Positions 8,816 through 17,734 of a stretch of DNA of 34,568 nt are shown piece by piece. How positions within the stretch are numbered: position 1 is the stretch's first letter; every line of letters starts with the position of its first letter. A program made the translations under genes and the position numbers. The notes under the pieces are model-generated. The model did not search any database, was not told the origin of the DNA, and was given only the letters and a program-made list of their open reading frames with translations. Source of the stretch: Bacteroidia bacterium (GTDB taxonomy: Bacteria > Bacteroidota > Bacteroidia > 2-12-FULL-35-15); the NCBI GenBank assembly GCA_016786925.1, contig JAEUTU010000087.1:1-34568 (forward strand). Reading direction: 5' to 3'.

Positions 8816-10522
8816 TTAAATTCCGAAGAATGTTTTCATTTCCTCAGCATTGCTGAATTTTTTTGCAACCTTATTCAGTTGAATATCTCTAGTGCCATTG
8901 CCATTTTTGATCTTGTCAAAATCTTCCGGCTTTAAATAGTATAATACGCCATGTTCCACTGTCCATAGAATATTTTTAGCAGCAGGATCGAATGAAAAAT
9001 TGGTAACTGGATTTCTTGTAAAAGAAAACATTGCATTTCTCCCTTTCTCTACCAAGAAAACATCATAAACATGCAGTTTTTTGTTCAGATCATTTTTCAG
9101 CTCTGCAGTACAAGCTACACCGGTAGGGTAGGCATTGGGATTATCGCAGTTATACACACCAAAATTATTGATGGCAAATACCCTTTTTACTTTTTGCTCA
9201 GTATTCAATGCTTTAAAGGCTTCGTCTTGTTTCTCTTTCCATTTTCTGGCCATTTCATCTTGTCTTTTTTGATACTCGGCTACTTTTGCTAAATATTCAG
9301 CCTCTATCTTTTTCTCTTCGGCTTTTCGATTCTCCAAAACAGCAGTATATTTCTCAAATTTCTCTTGAAAGGATTTTATAGCGGTTTCATAATTTTTCCC
9401 CTCGAACACAGGATAAACGACCAAGTCGATTTTTTTACTTCCTTTCAATAAAGTCAATAAATAGTTTTCATTTTTTTTCGTGCCATTTTTTATAGATGCA
9501 TTGTCATAAATTACATCGTACATCGATTTATCAAAATTCTTGTTTTCATCGCCAACTTCAAATAAAACGCCTTTGTATACAGATAGTTCGGGAAATTCTT
9601 TTGTATTGACATCTATATCGAATGTGTATTTTGCTGTATTTACTTTAGCTGGTTTTTTAGGTTCGGCAGGAACTTTAGGCAATGCAGCGATCTTCTCTTC
9701 TTTTATTGTTTTTGCTTCCGCTTTTTTTGCTTCTATTGTCTTGTATTCTGGCGTTTCATTTAGCGATAGAATCGTCTTTGCTTCACTTTTTTCAGGTTCA
9801 GTCGCTTTTACAATTTTATCCTTCCCCAAACAAGCCCAATTGTTCTGAACCGTATCAAGCAAGTATAAATTGTGTTTAGGATCAGCATCATTAGAGCTCA
9901 TCTCAATATTTATTGATCTATCTTTTGCAATCGCTACTTCTTTCCCATTCTGATAAGCCCGCATTTCCATCATTCCTGCTGATTCAAAATGATAGCGTGT
10001 TCCGGCACTATCATAGGTCATCGGAATACCTGCTACAAATACATCTACCATATCATGAAATTCACGATATCTAATTTCGACTTCTCCTTTTACAATGTTT
10101 CCATCGCTGTCAATAAAGGCATTTTTAGGAACAGTAAATATTGAACCCGTTTTAAATTCAAATTTTCCTCCATTTTCAGCCAGTACTTTATATGTTGTAT
10201 AAGGAATATTCAAGCCATCAATAGGTGGAGCAATGCAGGGTTTGGCCTGTTCCAATGCATAAACTTTTTCAAGCGCCAAACTATCGTTTTGTTGCTCAAG
10301 GCTTGCTTGGTCGCTATTGGGGATGTTCTGTGATTTGTTCAATAGAGCAACTGTGGTAACAACTGCAACCGTAGCCACAACAATACCGGATAAGAACCAT
10401 GGCTTTTTAAAAAAGGGTTTACCGGCTGTTGCATTTCCTTTTAAAACCGAATCAAAATTCTGTCGCTGAGCAATTTCATTAGCACTGATCTTTGGACGGT
10501 TTAAATTTATTTTTCGTTTCAT
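8816..10522 (-). CDS. Single-pass membrane protein downstream of an ECF sigma factor (possible anti-sigma/sensor)
   Basis: This 568-residue protein has a short cytoplasmic part (1-42, basic), one membrane helix (about 43-61) and a large periplasmic part. Residues about 115-210 show a beta-rich pattern seen in many Bacteroidota surface proteins (GGKFEFKTGSIFTVPKNAF, GNIVKGEVEIRYREF, FVAGIPMTYDSAG, SAGMMEMRAY). Residues about 240-295 are a low-complexity Ala/Glu/Lys/Pro linker and about 380-440 a charged coiled coil. The start lies 27 bp after the stop of the ECF sigma gene, so the two are very probably one operon and the protein is a candidate membrane regulator of that sigma factor. There is no zinc anti-sigma HxxxCxxC motif, and the cytoplasmic part is short for an anti-sigma domain. 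Function is inferred from context only. Confidence 0.7.
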   Translation of the reverse strand: MKRKINLNRPKISANEIAQRQNFDSVLKGNATAGKPFFKKPWFLSGIVVATVAVVTTVALLNKSQNIPNSDQASLEQQNDSLALEKVYALEQAKPCIAPPIDGLNIPYTTYKVLAENGGKFEFKTGSIFTVPKNAFIDSDGNIVKGEVEIRYREFHDMVDVFVAGIPMTYDSAGTRYHFESAGMMEMRAYQNGKEVAIAKDRSINIEMSSNDADPKHNLYLLDTVQNNWACLGKDKIVKATEPEKSEAKTILSLNETPEYKTIEAKKAEAKTIKEEKIAALPKVPAEPKKPAKVNTAKYTFDIDVNTKEFPELSVYKGVLFEVGDENKNFDKSMYDVIYDNASIKNGTKKNENYLLTLLKGSKKIDLVVYPVFEGKNYETAIKSFQEKFEKYTAVLENRKAEEKKIEAEYLAKVAEYQKRQDEMARKWKEKQDEAFKALNTEQKVKRVFAINNFGVYNCDNPNAYPTGVACTAELKNDLNKKLHVYDVFLVEKGRNAMFSFTRNPVTNFSFDPAAKNILWTVEHGVLYYLKPEDFDKIKNGNGTRDIQLNKVAKKFSNAEEMKTFFGI

Positions 10523-10549
10523 GTGAGTATTGGTAGTATCAATAGTATC

Positions 10550-11113
10550 TTATTTAATTGTCTTTTTTAATTTTTCCAGTATTCGATAGGTTTTAACTTT
10601 CGCATTATTTTCTGTCAGATTTAAGATCTCAGCTATTTCTTTGAAAGCTCTTTTTTCAAAAAAACGCATTTCAATTAATTGCAATTCATCTTCCGGTAGA
10701 TCAGCTATGATATTTACTATTTTGTCGTGATATTCATCGATCTTAGATTCCTGGATCTCTTCAATAATATTATACACAGATATCGAATCAATGTTTACAG
10801 TTCGTTGAGCTTTCTGAGTTCTGAAAAGATCAACAACTTCGTTGGAGGCGATCCTGTAAAGCCATGAAGCAAAAGGAACACCTTTAAATTCATATTTGGG
10901 TAACTTTTCCAATGCTTTGATAAAAACCTGTTGAGTAGAGTCAAATGCCTGTTCTTTGTCATCCAATCGTTGATAAATGAATCTAAAAATTCGTTCATAA
11001 TACTTACTGTAGAGCGCTGCAAATTGATGAGGATCCTTTTTTGCAGCTTCTACCAATGCATTCTCATTGTTTAGATCAGTAGTTGTTGCATGATATTTTG
11101 ATGGTTGTAGCAT
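10550..11113 (-). CDS. ECF-type RNA polymerase sigma factor
   Basis: This 187-residue protein has sigma region 2 at about 20-100 (FAALYSKYYERIFRFIYQRL, DSTQQVFIKALEKLPKY, FASWLYRIASNEVVDLFR) and region 4 at about 130-185 (LPEDELQLIEMRFFEKRAFKEIAEIL, then NLTENNAKVKTYRILEKLKK). It lacks regions 1 and 3, as ECF factors do. It would direct RNA polymerase to a small regulon, probably in response to a signal sensed by the membrane protein encoded directly downstream. Start is ATG 11113; an in-frame TAA lies shortly upstream. The divergent neighbour is fumarylacetoacetase, 176 bp away. Confidence 0.92.
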   Translation of the reverse strand: MLQPSKYHATTTDLNNENALVEAAKKDPHQFAALYSKYYERIFRFIYQRLDDKEQAFDSTQQVFIKALEKLPKYEFKGVPFASWLYRIASNEVVDLFRTQKAQRTVNIDSISVYNIIEEIQESKIDEYHDKIVNIIADLPEDELQLIEMRFFEKRAFKEIAEILNLTENNAKVKTYRILEKLKKTIK

Positions 11114-11261
11114 ATACCAATTTTACAGTGTTCCTCCTTTATAACGTAAACTTTTCAAAAAGATACAGAGAATCAGAATATTTTATTGAATTTAGCAGGA
11201 AAGTTGCTAATAATCGTTTGTGAATATTTGGATATAATTAACCATGGAATGGCCTTTTTAT

Positions 11262-11269
11262 TACATTTG
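11262..11269 (+). promoter_or_regulatory. Candidate -7 element (TACATTTG) of the fumarylacetoacetase gene
   Basis: TACATTTG fits TAnnTTTG and ends 20 bp before ATG 11290, giving a short leader. No clear TTTG is seen at the -33 distance. Confidence 0.45.
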
Positions 11270-11289
11270 TATTCTAAACATTAGTGAAT

Positions 11290-12561
11290 ATGAGTAAAGC
11301 AAACGATCCATCATTAAGATCCTGGGTAGAAGTAGCGGCAGGATCCGATTTTCCAATTCAGAATTTACCTTTTGGAATTTTTAAAACTCAAAGTTCAAGT
11401 CCACGAGTAGGCGTTGCTATTGGAGATCAAGTGTTGGATCTGGCAATTTTAAATAAATTGGGCTATTTAGATGATCTAAAAATTGATAATTCTGTATTTA
11501 CGAATCAATATTTGAATGATTTTATTGCTTTGGGGAAACAGACCACCAATGCCTTGAGAGAAAGGATTTCTCATTTACTGAATGTCAATACATCAGACCT
11601 TAGAGACAATAAAGAAGCCAGAGTGAAAGTATTGCAATATATTAGCAATGTTCAAATGCAGATGCCTGTTAAAGTAGGCGATTATACCGATTTTTATTCC
11701 AGTATTGATCATGCTACCAATGTAGGCACCATGTTCCGTGATCCTAATAATGCATTGTTGCCAAATTGGAAGCATCTGCCGGTAGGCTACCATGGAAGAG
11801 CCTCTTCAATAACGATTTCAGGGACTAATTTTCATCGTCCAAAAGGGCAGACAAAACCCAATGAGAATGAACCTCCCGTTTTTGGTCCTTGCCGCTTGCT
11901 CGATTTTGAGTTGGAAACAGCGTTTATTATTGGAAAATCAACTCAATTAGGCGAGAGTATTACTACGGATAATGCCGATGAACATATTTTTGGGATGGTG
12001 CTTTTTAATGATTGGAGTGCACGTGATATCCAAACATGGGAATATGTTCCATTAGGACCATTCTTAGCAAAGAACTTCGCATCCACAGTATCCCCTTGGG
12101 TGGTGACTTTAGAGGCACTTGAGCCGTTCCGTGTTCCCGGATACAAACAGGATCCAAAAGTATTGTCCTATTTAGAATATTCAGGAGATAAGAATATTGA
12201 TATTCATTTGGATGTTTTTATTCAGCCTGAAGGTGGAGAAGAAACCTTAGTATCTCATTCTAATTATAAATTTATGTATTGGACCATGGAGCAGCAATTG
12301 GCTCATCATACTGTTAATGGTTGCAACATGAATATTGGTGATATGCTTGCTTCTGGAACGATAAGCGGACCAACTCCCGACTCTTTTGGTTCAATGTTAG
12401 AAATTACCTGGAGAGGAACAAAACCTGTAAAGATGAAAGATGGAAGTGAGCGTAAATTCATTAATGATAACGACTCGGTGATCATCAGAGGGTATTGTGA
12501 AAAGAATGGTGTTCGAATTGGATTCGGAGAAAGCAGATCCAAAGCCCTGCCTGCTTTATAA
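11290..12561 (+). CDS. fahA: Fumarylacetoacetase
   Basis: This 423-residue enzyme hydrolyses fumarylacetoacetate to fumarate and acetoacetate, the last step of tyrosine and phenylalanine breakdown through homogentisate, in the cytosol. The N-terminal SH3-like domain is followed by the FAH fold. The metal and active-site motifs are intact: DYTDFYSSIDHATNVGTMFR (metal Asp and catalytic His), DFELETAF (two metal Glu), NDWSARDIQTWEY (metal Asp) and GPFLAKNF (Lys). The frame is also open from GTG 11284, two codons earlier, but ATG 11290 (MSKANDPSLRSW) is the more natural start. The last 6 bp overlap the end of the convergent GNAT gene. No other homogentisate-pathway gene is nearby. Confidence 0.95.
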   Translation: MSKANDPSLRSWVEVAAGSDFPIQNLPFGIFKTQSSSPRVGVAIGDQVLDLAILNKLGYLDDLKIDNSVFTNQYLNDFIALGKQTTNALRERISHLLNVNTSDLRDNKEARVKVLQYISNVQMQMPVKVGDYTDFYSSIDHATNVGTMFRDPNNALLPNWKHLPVGYHGRASSITISGTNFHRPKGQTKPNENEPPVFGPCRLLDFELETAFIIGKSTQLGESITTDNADEHIFGMVLFNDWSARDIQTWEYVPLGPFLAKNFASTVSPWVVTLEALEPFRVPGYKQDPKVLSYLEYSGDKNIDIHLDVFIQPEGGEETLVSHSNYKFMYWTMEQQLAHHTVNGCNMNIGDMLASGTISGPTPDSFGSMLEITWRGTKPVKMKDGSERKFINDNDSVIIRGYCEKNGVRIGFGESRSKALPAL

Positions 12562-12999
12562 TTCTTTTGTCATTAAGTAGTGTTGTATCTCTCCCCAAAG
12601 GAGATGAGTTTTTTCTTTAGTGGAGTATCCGCATTTAAGATAAAATGGAAGCGCATTTTCGCGAGCCTGTAAGATCATTGTTTTTGCTCCGGAATATTTA
12701 GCCTTTTTTTCAAGATAGTCTAAGAGCAGTTTCCCAATTCCCATTCCTCTTGCGTCTTCAATTACTCCCATGAATCGTAATTGTCCTTCAGTTGGTGAAT
12801 TATACTGAAGCCTGCATACTCCCAAAACACTTCCAGTACTATCTGTTGCCATTGCATGAATACTGTTTTCTTCGAATTGATCTTTTTCACTACCTAATGG
12901 CTGGTTCCAGGGTTTTCTAAGTGTATTGAATCGTACTAAATAATAAGCCTCAAACTCTTTTGGGGTTTGAGGCTCTATAATTTTTACACTATGGTTCAT
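12556..12999 (-). CDS. GNAT family N-acetyltransferase
   Basis: This 147-residue protein is a typical single GNAT domain. The acetyl-CoA-binding motif A is visible as MGVIEDARGMGIGKLLLDYL (pyrophosphate loop R-G-M-G-I-G), preceded by the VLGVCRLQY strand and followed by TMILQARENALPFYLKCGY (motif B). The acceptor is unknown. It begins 12 bp after the stop of the DUF6089 barrel gene and is probably translated from the same mRNA. Confidence 0.88.
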   Translation of the reverse strand: MNHSVKIIEPQTPKEFEAYYLVRFNTLRKPWNQPLGSEKDQFEENSIHAMATDSTGSVLGVCRLQYNSPTEGQLRFMGVIEDARGMGIGKLLLDYLEKKAKYSGAKTMILQARENALPFYLKCGYSTKEKTHLLWGEIQHYLMTKEL

Positions 13000-13011
13000 G
13001 TAATATTTATA

Positions 13012-13983
13012 CTAGAACTTAGATCTGGTTTTGCGTTTGTTCGGCATTTTGTAACTAACAGTCACATTCAAAAACATGTAAGAATCTTTGTCTGACGGGT
13101 CGCCACGCTGCTGTCCAACAGCTGATTGGTTATAAGGAGTTGCATTACCTCCCAATTCTTCAGGAAAATTCATTAGAGATGGATCGGCTAAATAGGCTGC
13201 AGTAGCACCTTTTGCTTGAAAAATAGCACTATTGTCATAATAAACACCACTCACATCATCAATATAGTCTGTAAAAGTTTTTCTGATACCGGCTTCTAAA
13301 CCAACAGCCCATTCTTTATTGATTGCATATTTACCACCAATTCCATATGGGATGCAAATGCTCACTCTTGAGTATTTTTTTGGACCACCGGCCAATCCTT
13401 GCCCCTCAGTTGATAAAGGTTGAAGATTAACCCAATTACCATTGAATTTTGCTTGTGGATTATAATAAAAGGCTCCCACACCAACAAAGATATAACCTTG
13501 ATAGTCGTAACTCTTCATTCCTTTAGCATTCTTGATCTTGTAGATATGTCCGGATTGCTCTTTGGTAAAATAGAATTCTCCCTGAACCGATAACTCAAAT
13601 GTATGTGATCTGAAATGTAAATTTCTATTCTTTCTGAATGGCTCCTGAGTAAGTTTATCGTTTCCGCTAAGCAATAGGTAGTGCAGACCTCCTTTTACAG
13701 CCCATCTTTTGTGGAATTTATAACGCATTCCCAAAGCAATTGAAGGCCTTGTTGCTGTAAACTCAAGATCTTTTACGAAGTTGGTTCCAATTTGATTGGC
13801 TCCCCCCAATTCTCCTAAAAAGTTACTAGCACCAATCCCTAAAATATATTCTTTTTTAGGTTTATTTCTTTTATTGGCGAATTTACTGTTAGTTCTTAAG
13901 CCTTTTCTTTTGGTACCTCTGTATTGGGCAGAAGCAACAATTGGTAATATTAAGAGTAGGACAATTAATAAGCGTTTATGCAT
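13012..13983 (-). CDS. Outer-membrane beta-barrel protein, DUF6089 type
   Basis: This 323-residue protein has a signal peptide (MHKRLLIVLLLILPIVASAQ) and a basic stretch (about 22-45), followed by alternating amphipathic strands. The first barrel strand, YILGIGASNFLGELGG, is characteristic of the Bacteroidota DUF6089 family, and repeats such as SIALGMRYKFHKRWAVKGGL and YGIGGKYAINKEWAVGLEAG match 8-10-strand barrels. It ends FLNVTVSYKM with a basic tail after the last strand. It probably sits in the outer membrane; its role is unknown. A well-formed promoter precedes it (14006-14038), and the GNAT gene follows after 12 bp. Confidence 0.85.
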   Translation of the reverse strand: MHKRLLIVLLLILPIVASAQYRGTKRKGLRTNSKFANKRNKPKKEYILGIGASNFLGELGGANQIGTNFVKDLEFTATRPSIALGMRYKFHKRWAVKGGLHYLLLSGNDKLTQEPFRKNRNLHFRSHTFELSVQGEFYFTKEQSGHIYKIKNAKGMKSYDYQGYIFVGVGAFYYNPQAKFNGNWVNLQPLSTEGQGLAGGPKKYSRVSICIPYGIGGKYAINKEWAVGLEAGIRKTFTDYIDDVSGVYYDNSAIFQAKGATAAYLADPSLMNFPEELGGNATPYNQSAVGQQRGDPSDKDSYMFLNVTVSYKMPNKRKTRSKF

Positions 13984-14005
13984 TTGTTTCTATGCTGTTT
14001 TGCTA

Positions 14006-14038
14006 CAAAAATATAAAAAAAAATGCTAAAAAGCCAAA
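14006..14038 (-). promoter_or_regulatory. Bacteroidota-type promoter of the DUF6089 gene
   Basis: On the minus strand TTTG (14035-14038) is followed by a 21-bp spacer and TATTTTTG (14006-14013). This fits the -33/-7 consensus TTTG-N19-21-TAnnTTTG. The predicted leader to ATG 13983 is under 20 nt. Confidence 0.65.
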
Positions 14039-14077
14039 TGTGTGATAAGGTTTTGAAAATTAACGTGTTAATAACAC

Positions 14078-15151
14078 TTATTTAAGGTTGAAAGCGACTG
14101 TTCTAACCCGTTTTGATAGGATTTTATCATCAATCTTTTCCTCTAAAATGAGTTGTCCATTTGAAGGGATTTCAAATACTTCTCTAACGGATTTAATAAT
14201 ACCAATAGGAATATCTTGTTGAATGGCAAGATTCATAAGTTGTTCTGAAATGAAAGTAGATATTTTCATTTGCAAAAGTTCATAAAGCTCAGATCGATGA
14301 ATCACTCGTTGGACATTTGTTGCATAATCCGGATGAGTTCCCAAATTGTCTAAGTTCAGGATCCTGCACAAATTGATAAATTGCTTGTCGTTTCCAATAG
14401 CCAATACAATTTTTTTATTGTCAGAACATGTAAATAATTCACCATAAGGGGCAATATTAGGATGCAATGATCCTATTGGCTGCGGATCATGACCGGCCAT
14501 AAGCCAATTACTAGCCTGATTAGCAAGTGCTGTTACTGCGGAATCATACAAAGAAACTGTTATATGTGAGCCTTCATTTGTTTTTAATCTTCTTATGAGT
14601 GCAACTAATATGGCTTCTTTCATTTGATGTGCAGCCAAAATATCAATCATTGCAACCGGCATTTTTAGTGGAGATGAATTCCGATCTCCATTCATGTGCA
14701 TAAAACCCGTTTCAGCTTGAAGTATTAGATCATAGGCTGTTCTTTTGATTGAATCTCCAAAGCCGGTGAGATGAGCATAGATGATATCGGGTTTTATTTG
14801 TTTTATCGTGTCATAATCTAATCCCAATTTTTTGTCATCCCCAGGCTTGTAGTTGGAAATCACAATATCGACTTCTTTAATAAGTTCAATGACATTGCTT
14901 TTGTCTTCTTCGCTCCGCAGGTCAAACAGTCGAACTTTTTTATTCCAATTGACAGATGCGTAATATGCAGAATAATTGATCGATGGATCTTCTGTTTTTA
15001 GTTTCCACGAACGGGTTACATCGCCATTCGTGTTCTTGTTTTCTATCTTTATGACTTCTGCGCCAAGTTCCGCAAAGAACATTCCTACTGCAGGTCCTGC
15101 CAAAACATTTGCCAATTCAACCACTTTTAGATCTTTGAAAAATTCTTTCAT
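14078..15151 (-). CDS. Class III CoA-transferase (CaiB/BaiF family)
   Basis: This 357-residue protein opens with the family signature LKVVELANVLAGPAVGMFFAELGAEVIKIE and carries the catalytic Asp170 in MPVAMIDILAAHQMKEA. The NWNKK and NYKPG motifs and the C-terminal NDKQFINLC region also fit. Family members move CoA between carboxylic acids through an aspartyl-CoA thioester, in the cytosol; formyl-CoA and carnitine-CoA transferases are examples. It is somewhat shorter than the usual 380-430 residues. The substrate is unknown and no partner enzyme is adjacent. It is transcribed away from the CDF gene, with a 74-bp gap holding its likely promoter. Confidence 0.9.
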   Translation of the reverse strand: MKEFFKDLKVVELANVLAGPAVGMFFAELGAEVIKIENKNTNGDVTRSWKLKTEDPSINYSAYYASVNWNKKVRLFDLRSEEDKSNVIELIKEVDIVISNYKPGDDKKLGLDYDTIKQIKPDIIYAHLTGFGDSIKRTAYDLILQAETGFMHMNGDRNSSPLKMPVAMIDILAAHQMKEAILVALIRRLKTNEGSHITVSLYDSAVTALANQASNWLMAGHDPQPIGSLHPNIAPYGELFTCSDNKKIVLAIGNDKQFINLCRILNLDNLGTHPDYATNVQRVIHRSELYELLQMKISTFISEQLMNLAIQQDIPIGIIKSVREVFEIPSNGQLILEEKIDDKILSKRVRTVAFNLK

Positions 15152-15165
15152 TTTCAGTTTTTTCT

Positions 15166-15196
15166 CAAAGTTAATTTTTTGAAGTTAAAATGCGAA
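15166..15196 (-). promoter_or_regulatory. Candidate promoter of the CoA-transferase gene
   Basis: On the minus strand a TTCG (15193-15196), one mismatch from TTTG, is followed by a 19-bp spacer and TAACTTTG (15166-15173), a full TAnnTTTG match. The leader to ATG 15151 would be very short, about 8-10 nt. Confidence 0.5.
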
Positions 15197-15225
15197 TAAA
15201 CAGGAATTAATTTTAAGTTTACAGT

Positions 15226-16218
15226 ATGATCAGTGAACAAAATAAGATGAAGATCAAAACCATGCGAATGATGCTCGTGTTTAGCGTTATTATAATGGTT
15301 GTAAAATTTGCAGCGTATATTATTACACATTCCAATGCTATTCTTACTGATGCATTAGAAAGTATCATCAATGTTGTTGCAGGTGGTTTTGCATTGTTCA
15401 GCGTCTACTTTTCTTCTTTGCCTAAGGATGAAAATCATCCTTATGGACACGGTAAGATTGAGTTTTTGTCGGTTGGAATAGAAGGTGGATTGATCCTGAT
15501 TGCCGGTGGTGCGATCATTGTCAAATCCATTCAGGGCTTTTTTCATCCATCAGAGATCCATTCATTGGATATCGGGCTTTATATCTCTGTTTTTGCGGGT
15601 ATCTGCAATTATTTCATGGGAATCTATCTTGTTAGAAAAGGGAAGGCGCATAACTCCAGCCTTATGATTGCTGACGGTAAACATCTTTTGAGTGATACCG
15701 TTTCCAGTATTGGCTTAGTGGTTGGTTTGATCGTGATCTATTTTACAGGAATTTTGTGGCTCGACAATATTGTTGCGATCATTTTCGGAGCATTCATTTT
15801 TTATACCGGACTTAAACTTTTGAAAGAATCGGTGAACAACCTTTTGGATGAGGCTGATTATGAAAAACTAGACCAAGTGATAGAGATCCTGAATTCGAAT
15901 AGACGTGTTAAGTGGATAGATATGCATAACCTGAGAGTTATAAAATATGGTGCCCACCTGCACATCGATGCACATATTACACTTCCATGGTATGATAAAT
16001 TAGAGGATTCTCATTCAGAAGTAACAGCTGTTGAAATGCTTATTAAGGAGAAATTGGAAGGTGAGGTTGAATTTTTTATTCATGCAGATCCATGTTTGCC
16101 AACATCCTGCCCAATATGTACCATTAAAGATTGTGCATATAGAAAATCCGACTCAATAAAAAAATTGGAATGGACACTCGAAAATCTATTGCCCGATAAA
16201 AAACATGGTATCAATTAA
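15226..16218 (+). CDS. Cation diffusion facilitator transporter with Cys-rich C-terminus
   Basis: This 330-residue protein is of the CDF family, exporting divalent metal ions across the inner membrane in exchange for protons. Six hydrophobic segments occupy about 15-200. The transport site is represented by TDALES in the second helix and GKHLLSD (His153 and Asp157) in the fifth. The first half-site reads D-A-L-E-S rather than the D-x-x-x-D or H-x-x-x-D of zinc/iron members. The cytoplasmic tail has the usual fold (VKWIDMHNLRVIKYGAHLHIDAHITLP) and then a cluster of four cysteines near residues 290-303 (C-x4-C-x2-C-x4-C) that could bind metal. The metal cannot be named from sequence. The stop codon overlaps that of the convergent oxidoreductase gene. 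Confidence 0.92.
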   Translation: MISEQNKMKIKTMRMMLVFSVIIMVVKFAAYIITHSNAILTDALESIINVVAGGFALFSVYFSSLPKDENHPYGHGKIEFLSVGIEGGLILIAGGAIIVKSIQGFFHPSEIHSLDIGLYISVFAGICNYFMGIYLVRKGKAHNSSLMIADGKHLLSDTVSSIGLVVGLIVIYFTGILWLDNIVAIIFGAFIFYTGLKLLKESVNNLLDEADYEKLDQVIEILNSNRRVKWIDMHNLRVIKYGAHLHIDAHITLPWYDKLEDSHSEVTAVEMLIKEKLEGEVEFFIHADPCLPTSCPICTIKDCAYRKSDSIKKLEWTLENLLPDKKHGIN

Positions 16219-17729
16219 GCCTGATTGATCTTCTGGATCAAATAATTCTGCCCAACAAACACACCACAAGTTCTGATAGCACCAACAGTTACTCCCAACA
16301 CACCGTGCATGTTTAAATTCTGACCGGTAAAGAATAAATTAGGGATCTTAGTTGTTGGTGAAATAAACGTTTTTAGCGGATCACGGTAATCTTTTGCAAT
16401 ACCATATAACCCGCCATCTTTTGCTCCAATGTAATCCCTATAGGTGAGTGGAGTAGAGGTAGTGTATGATTTGATCTTACTTCGTAGATCAGGGAATTTT
16501 TTTACAACCTCATCGATCACTCTTTCGGCTCTTTCAATTTTGAAATCTTCATATTCCTGGCCTCTGCTTTCATTGTGTTTGGGGATCGTTGCAAATGTAT
16601 CTTCCCATTTTTTTACTTCATCGTATTTCATGTAACTTAAAATGGTCATGCTGTCGGCATATTCACCAGAACGGGATGATTTCGGAACAAAAACACAATA
16701 ACCATCCGGCCATTGATCTCCTGCAACATCCACACTTGACCACACATCGTTTCGTCTGAAATGATAATGATTATGGTTGATATATTTGAATGTGTTCGGT
16801 TTAAGAACAATGTCGATAATGAATGCGGAAACAGAGTTTTGTAGTCCTTGTAAACGATTACTGTATGCTTTTTTTATTTTAGTGCTTTCCAGCATATGCA
16901 TAGTCGTTGCAGGATGAATGTTGCTAATAAAGTTTTTCCCTTCAATGATCTCACCAGTCGATAATTCGACATGTGTAATCAAGCCATCTTTTTCAACGAT
17001 CTTTGTTACTTCACAGTAGTTTCGGATTTCTCCTCCAAGCGCTTTGATGTTTTTTGTTAAATGCTTTTCAATTTGAGCGCCTCCATCGATACATTTATAA
17101 GAACTTTCAATATAGGTGTTGACTACTAAAGCGTGAACATACAAAGGTGTTTTGCTTCCATCGCCTGCATACAAAGGGTTGGAGCCTGCTAGTACATTTT
17201 GCAAACGGACATCGGATGTAATGGATGCAATAAAATCCTTAGCATTTATATCTAAGTATTTTGTTCCAATAATTGGAGCATCGTCTTCTTTCAACTGATA
17301 TAATGGGAAATAGTCACATACTTCCTGAATTCTTTGAGCATAAAGTTTTAGATTTTCACGCTCTTTTGGAAAGTCTTTAGCCAACTGCTCCACAAAATTA
17401 TCGTAGCCTTGAGCATGCTTGTATTCTTTCTCATCACCATCAAAAGAGATACGGTCGAATCCATCCATATCCATCTTTTGAAGATGTAATTTATCCATTA
17501 TATTAAAATATTTGAAACTCTGGTTAAGGTTTTGTCCTTCATCCAAGCCTCCCAAATAATGAATTCCGGTATCAAAAATAGCTTTATCTCTAACAAATAT
17601 TTGTAAGCTGCCTCCTAATTGTCTGTTCTTTTCAAGAACTAATACCTTGTATCCTTCTTTACTAAGAATGTATGCAGACTCTAATCCCCCCAGACCGCTT
17701 CCTATAATGACGATATCATATTTTGACAT
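16215..17729 (-). CDS. FAD-dependent oxidoreductase, retinol saturase/phytoene desaturase (CrtI) type, last gene of the aryl-polyene-like cluster
   Basis: This 504-residue protein has an N-terminal FAD-binding motif (VIIGSGLGGLESAYILSKEGYKVLVLEK), the second flavin motif QLGGSLQIF, and the family's C-terminal GQNLNMHGVLGVTVGAIRTCG. Relatives desaturate, saturate or isomerise conjugated hydrocarbon chains such as carotenoids and retinol, and members occur in flexirubin clusters. A role in tuning double bonds of the chain made by the ketosynthases encoded upstream is inferred. It lies 5 bp after the stop of the MMPL fusion gene, so it is co-transcribed. It has no signal peptide and is probably cytosolic or membrane-associated. 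Confidence 0.85.
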   Translation of the reverse strand: MSKYDIVIIGSGLGGLESAYILSKEGYKVLVLEKNRQLGGSLQIFVRDKAIFDTGIHYLGGLDEGQNLNQSFKYFNIMDKLHLQKMDMDGFDRISFDGDEKEYKHAQGYDNFVEQLAKDFPKERENLKLYAQRIQEVCDYFPLYQLKEDDAPIIGTKYLDINAKDFIASITSDVRLQNVLAGSNPLYAGDGSKTPLYVHALVVNTYIESSYKCIDGGAQIEKHLTKNIKALGGEIRNYCEVTKIVEKDGLITHVELSTGEIIEGKNFISNIHPATTMHMLESTKIKKAYSNRLQGLQNSVSAFIIDIVLKPNTFKYINHNHYHFRRNDVWSSVDVAGDQWPDGYCVFVPKSSRSGEYADSMTILSYMKYDEVKKWEDTFATIPKHNESRGQEYEDFKIERAERVIDEVVKKFPDLRSKIKSYTTSTPLTYRDYIGAKDGGLYGIAKDYRDPLKTFISPTTKIPNLFFTGQNLNMHGVLGVTVGAIRTCGVFVGQNYLIQKINQA

Positions 17730-17734
17730 AGCAA

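Noticed and set aside
11133..11140. Shine-Dalgarno-like AAAGGAGG upstream of the ECF sigma gene (minus strand)
   Set aside because: It lies 19 nt from the ATG, too far for use, with an in-frame TAA between and no alternative start; probably chance in a phylum that seldom uses such sites.
14065..14077. GTGTT-AAT-AACAC dyad directly after the CoA-transferase stop
   Set aside because: The stem is 5 bp and only a broken T-stretch follows; too weak to call.
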